Source: Anaerolineaceae bacterium
Lineage (GTDB): Bacteria; Chloroflexota; Anaerolineae; Anaerolineales; Anaerolineaceae
Length of the DNA: 15,783 nucleotides
Assembly (NCBI GenBank): GCA_027348305.1
Contig: DAIEPS010000019.1
Coordinates: 1 to 15,783 of the forward strand
Direction: 5' to 3'
The notes below the pieces were generated by a model, which was not told the origin of the DNA, made no database searches, and was given only the letters and a program-made list of their open reading frames with translations. The position numbers were made by a program, and so were the translations under genes. Of this stretch, positions 14,827-15,783 are shown piece by piece (position 1 is the first letter of the stretch; each line of letters begins with the position of its first letter).

Positions 14827-15171
14827 ATGGATCGAATCGACGATTTTCAGGCTTACCGAGAGAAGATGAACGCCAGGATACTGGATATTGAGCATCTCGG
14901 CATTAAACGCTTCTTTAACCTCGACACCAAAGCCTATGAAGAAGCGGCTCTGGACCCCAAGACCAAGGAACTACTCGGCCTGGTGGCTTCCATGGTGCTG
15001 CGCTGCAACGACTGCATTGATTATCACATCCTCACCTGTGTGGATGCCGGCTGGACGGACGCTGAACTCTATGATGCATTTAATGTGGCTCTGGTGGTGG
15101 GCGGCAGTATCGTTATTCCCCATTTACGGCATGCCGTCGAAACGCTTGACCTTTATAGGCAGAAAAAGTAA
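14827..15171 (+). CDS. Carboxymuconolactone decarboxylase family (AhpD-like) protein
   Basis: This 114-residue all-helical protein belongs to the CMD/AhpD superfamily. The redox motif is RCNDCIDYH (59-67): Cys60 and Cys63 in a CxxC with His67, preceded by KTKELLGLVASMVL. AhpD-type members act as peroxidases or disulfide reductants, whereas true carboxymuconolactone decarboxylases lack the CxxC. A thiol-dependent antioxidant role is therefore more likely than decarboxylation, but substrate and partner are unknown. It starts four bases after the tal-pgi stop and so ends the pentose phosphate operon. A link between sugar flux through NADPH-related metabolism and thiol redox control is possible but only inferred. 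The ribosome site is weak (AAGGA at 14811-14815), so translation may depend on the upstream gene. Confidence 0.88.
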   Translation: MDRIDDFQAYREKMNARILDIEHLGIKRFFNLDTKAYEEAALDPKTKELLGLVASMVLRCNDCIDYHILTCVDAGWTDAELYDAFNVALVVGGSIVIPHLRHAVETLDLYRQKK

Positions 15172-15177
15172 TAAAAC

Positions 15178-15219
15178 ACCAATCTTGACAAGGCTATTTT
15201 AAGCCTTGTCAAGGTTGGT
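15178..15219. terminator. Long hairpin between convergent genes, probable bidirectional terminator
   Basis: An 18-bp inverted repeat (15178-15195 and 15202-15219, one G-T pair) surrounds a 6-base loop. It starts seven bases after the AhpD-like stop codon. On the minus strand it is followed by GTTTTATT, good for ending the leftward transcript; on the plus strand the bases after it are not T-rich, so termination there is less certain. Each arm contains CTTGWCAAG, itself a near palindrome. Confidence 0.7.
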
Positions 15220-15233
15220 CTTACAAAGGTTCT

Positions 15234-15278
15234 AAAAACGGGGAGGTTCGCGCGAAGCGTCCACTTGCTGGATGAACC
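15234..15278 (-). terminator. Hairpin plus T-run downstream of the leftward gene
   Basis: Read on the minus strand, GGTTC (15278-15274) can pair with GAACC (15249-15245), with an inner stem TCCA/TGGA (15272-15269 and 15263-15260), followed after a few C by TTTTT (15238-15234). It lies 22 bases after the stop codon of the leftward gene. The stem is short and interrupted, so it may instead be part of a dispersed intergenic repeat; a tRNA was considered and does not fit. Confidence 0.4.
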
Positions 15279-15299
15279 GCCTCTACGTTATTAATATCA

Positions 15300-15783
15300 T
15301 TATTTACTTGAAAACAACTTCCTCATCAATCTCATAAAACCGGCACCTGCAATAATTCCAACAGCCACTTCAAGCGGATGCGAGAGCGCCCACAACAGCC
15401 CCTGGCCAATTTTTCTGACCAGTGAGATGCCCATGGCGGAGCGGTCAGGAGGTATCACTTCAGTACTCCAATCGAGATCGAGCAGGCGGGGCATAAAGTT
15501 GTTAGCCACGCAACCTTCAAGGCTGAAGATATAAATATGGTCTACGGCTTTGCTGGCAAGCAGCAGGTCGCGCTTCAGGTCGATCCAGCGCATCGTTTTC
15601 AGTGGAGGAACGCCTTCGATCACAACACCGCCGCCGGTGCTGCCAACGCCCACGGCCTGGCACTGTTTGGCGTAACTCCAGAGGATGGAGTCTTCATACT
15701 TTGGGAAGAAGCTTGAATAAAGCATCAACACTTCACGATCCGCGGATAACGGCGGGATACCCAGCGTTTTCGCCAGCACATTT
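15300..15783 (-). CDS. Unknown protein with a C-terminal membrane segment (start beyond the window)
   Basis: The frame is open from the right edge to the stop at 15300. A GTG at 15779 could start it, but the codon before is sense and no ribosome site is visible, so I treat it as the last 160 or so residues of a longer protein. I cannot name the family. Visible in it (numbered from the GTG): EVLMLYSSFF (16-25), VGVGSTGGGV (43-52), IDLKRDLLLA (66-75), and VDHIYIFSLEGCV (79-91). The last block resembles the core strands of a TIM-barrel-like enzyme, but this is only an impression. Residues 127-149 are hydrophobic enough to cross the membrane and are followed by RLMRKLFSSK, a positive tail that would lie inside the cell, placing the main domain outside. 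Confidence 0.7.
   Translation of the reverse strand, partial: NVLAKTLGIPPLSADREVLMLYSSFFPKYEDSILWSYAKQCQAVGVGSTGGGVVIEGVPPLKTMRWIDLKRDLLLASKAVDHIYIFSLEGCVANNFMPRLLDLDWSTEVIPPDRSAMGISLVRKIGQGLLWALSHPLEVAVGIIAGAGFMRLMRKLFSSK

Noticed and set aside
15241..15283. Possible tRNA or small structured RNA, suggested by a GGTTC element and nested stems
   Set aside because: No acceptor stem, anticodon arm or T-arm of proper length can be drawn; a weak terminator or repeat is the simpler reading.

Overview
The window looks like ordinary chromosomal DNA of moderate GC content from a free-living bacterium. My best guess is a member of the Chloroflexota, near the Anaerolineae. This is an inference: it rests on the fused transaldolase/phosphoglucose isomerase gene directly after tkt and rpiB, the type 2 (FMN) isopentenyl diphosphate isomerase, and the style of the proteins. 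No rRNA, tRNA, insertion sequence, prophage, CRISPR array or defence system was seen. Genes are tightly packed, often overlapping by 4 or 8 bases, and promoters resemble the sigma-70 type (TTGACA/TATAAT, some with an extended -10).

Layout from left to right: (1) the tail of a small excisionase-type helix-turn-helix protein with a strong terminator; (2) sucC-sucD, succinyl-CoA synthetase; (3) a convergent acyl carrier protein gene (minus strand) with a near-consensus promoter; (4) divergent from it, an isoprenoid pair, fni and a trans-polyprenyl diphosphate synthase. The synthase carries an in-frame TAA, with 46 recognisable C-terminal codons left in the same frame behind it; (5) a minus-strand pterin/folate operon: a pteridine-reductase-like SDR, folB and folK; (6) a copper-efflux operon csoR-copZ-copA with a clear CsoR-type operator; (7) a carbon operon tkt-rpiB-tal/pgi followed by an AhpD-like carboxymuconolactone decarboxylase family gene; (8) a convergent minus-strand gene of unknown function that runs off the right edge, separated by two hairpins.

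How the genes work together: tkt, rpiB and the Tal-Pgi fusion cover most of the non-oxidative pentose phosphate pathway and link it to glucose 6-phosphate. SucCD is the substrate-level phosphorylation step of the TCA cycle. Fni plus the prenyl synthase turn IPP into DMAPP and longer prenyl diphosphates. FolB and FolK perform consecutive steps from dihydroneopterin to 6-hydroxymethyl-dihydropterin diphosphate, and the SDR beside them has the Asp/Tyr/Lys catalytic spacing of pteridine reductases. CsoR senses Cu(I), CopZ carries it and CopA exports it.

The observations most worth checking are the nonsense codon in the prenyl synthase, the pteridine-reductase signature of the SDR, the Asp-for-Cys replacement in the second metal-binding domain of CopA, and the divergent helix II of the acyl carrier protein. 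I did not find a previously undescribed multi-gene system.
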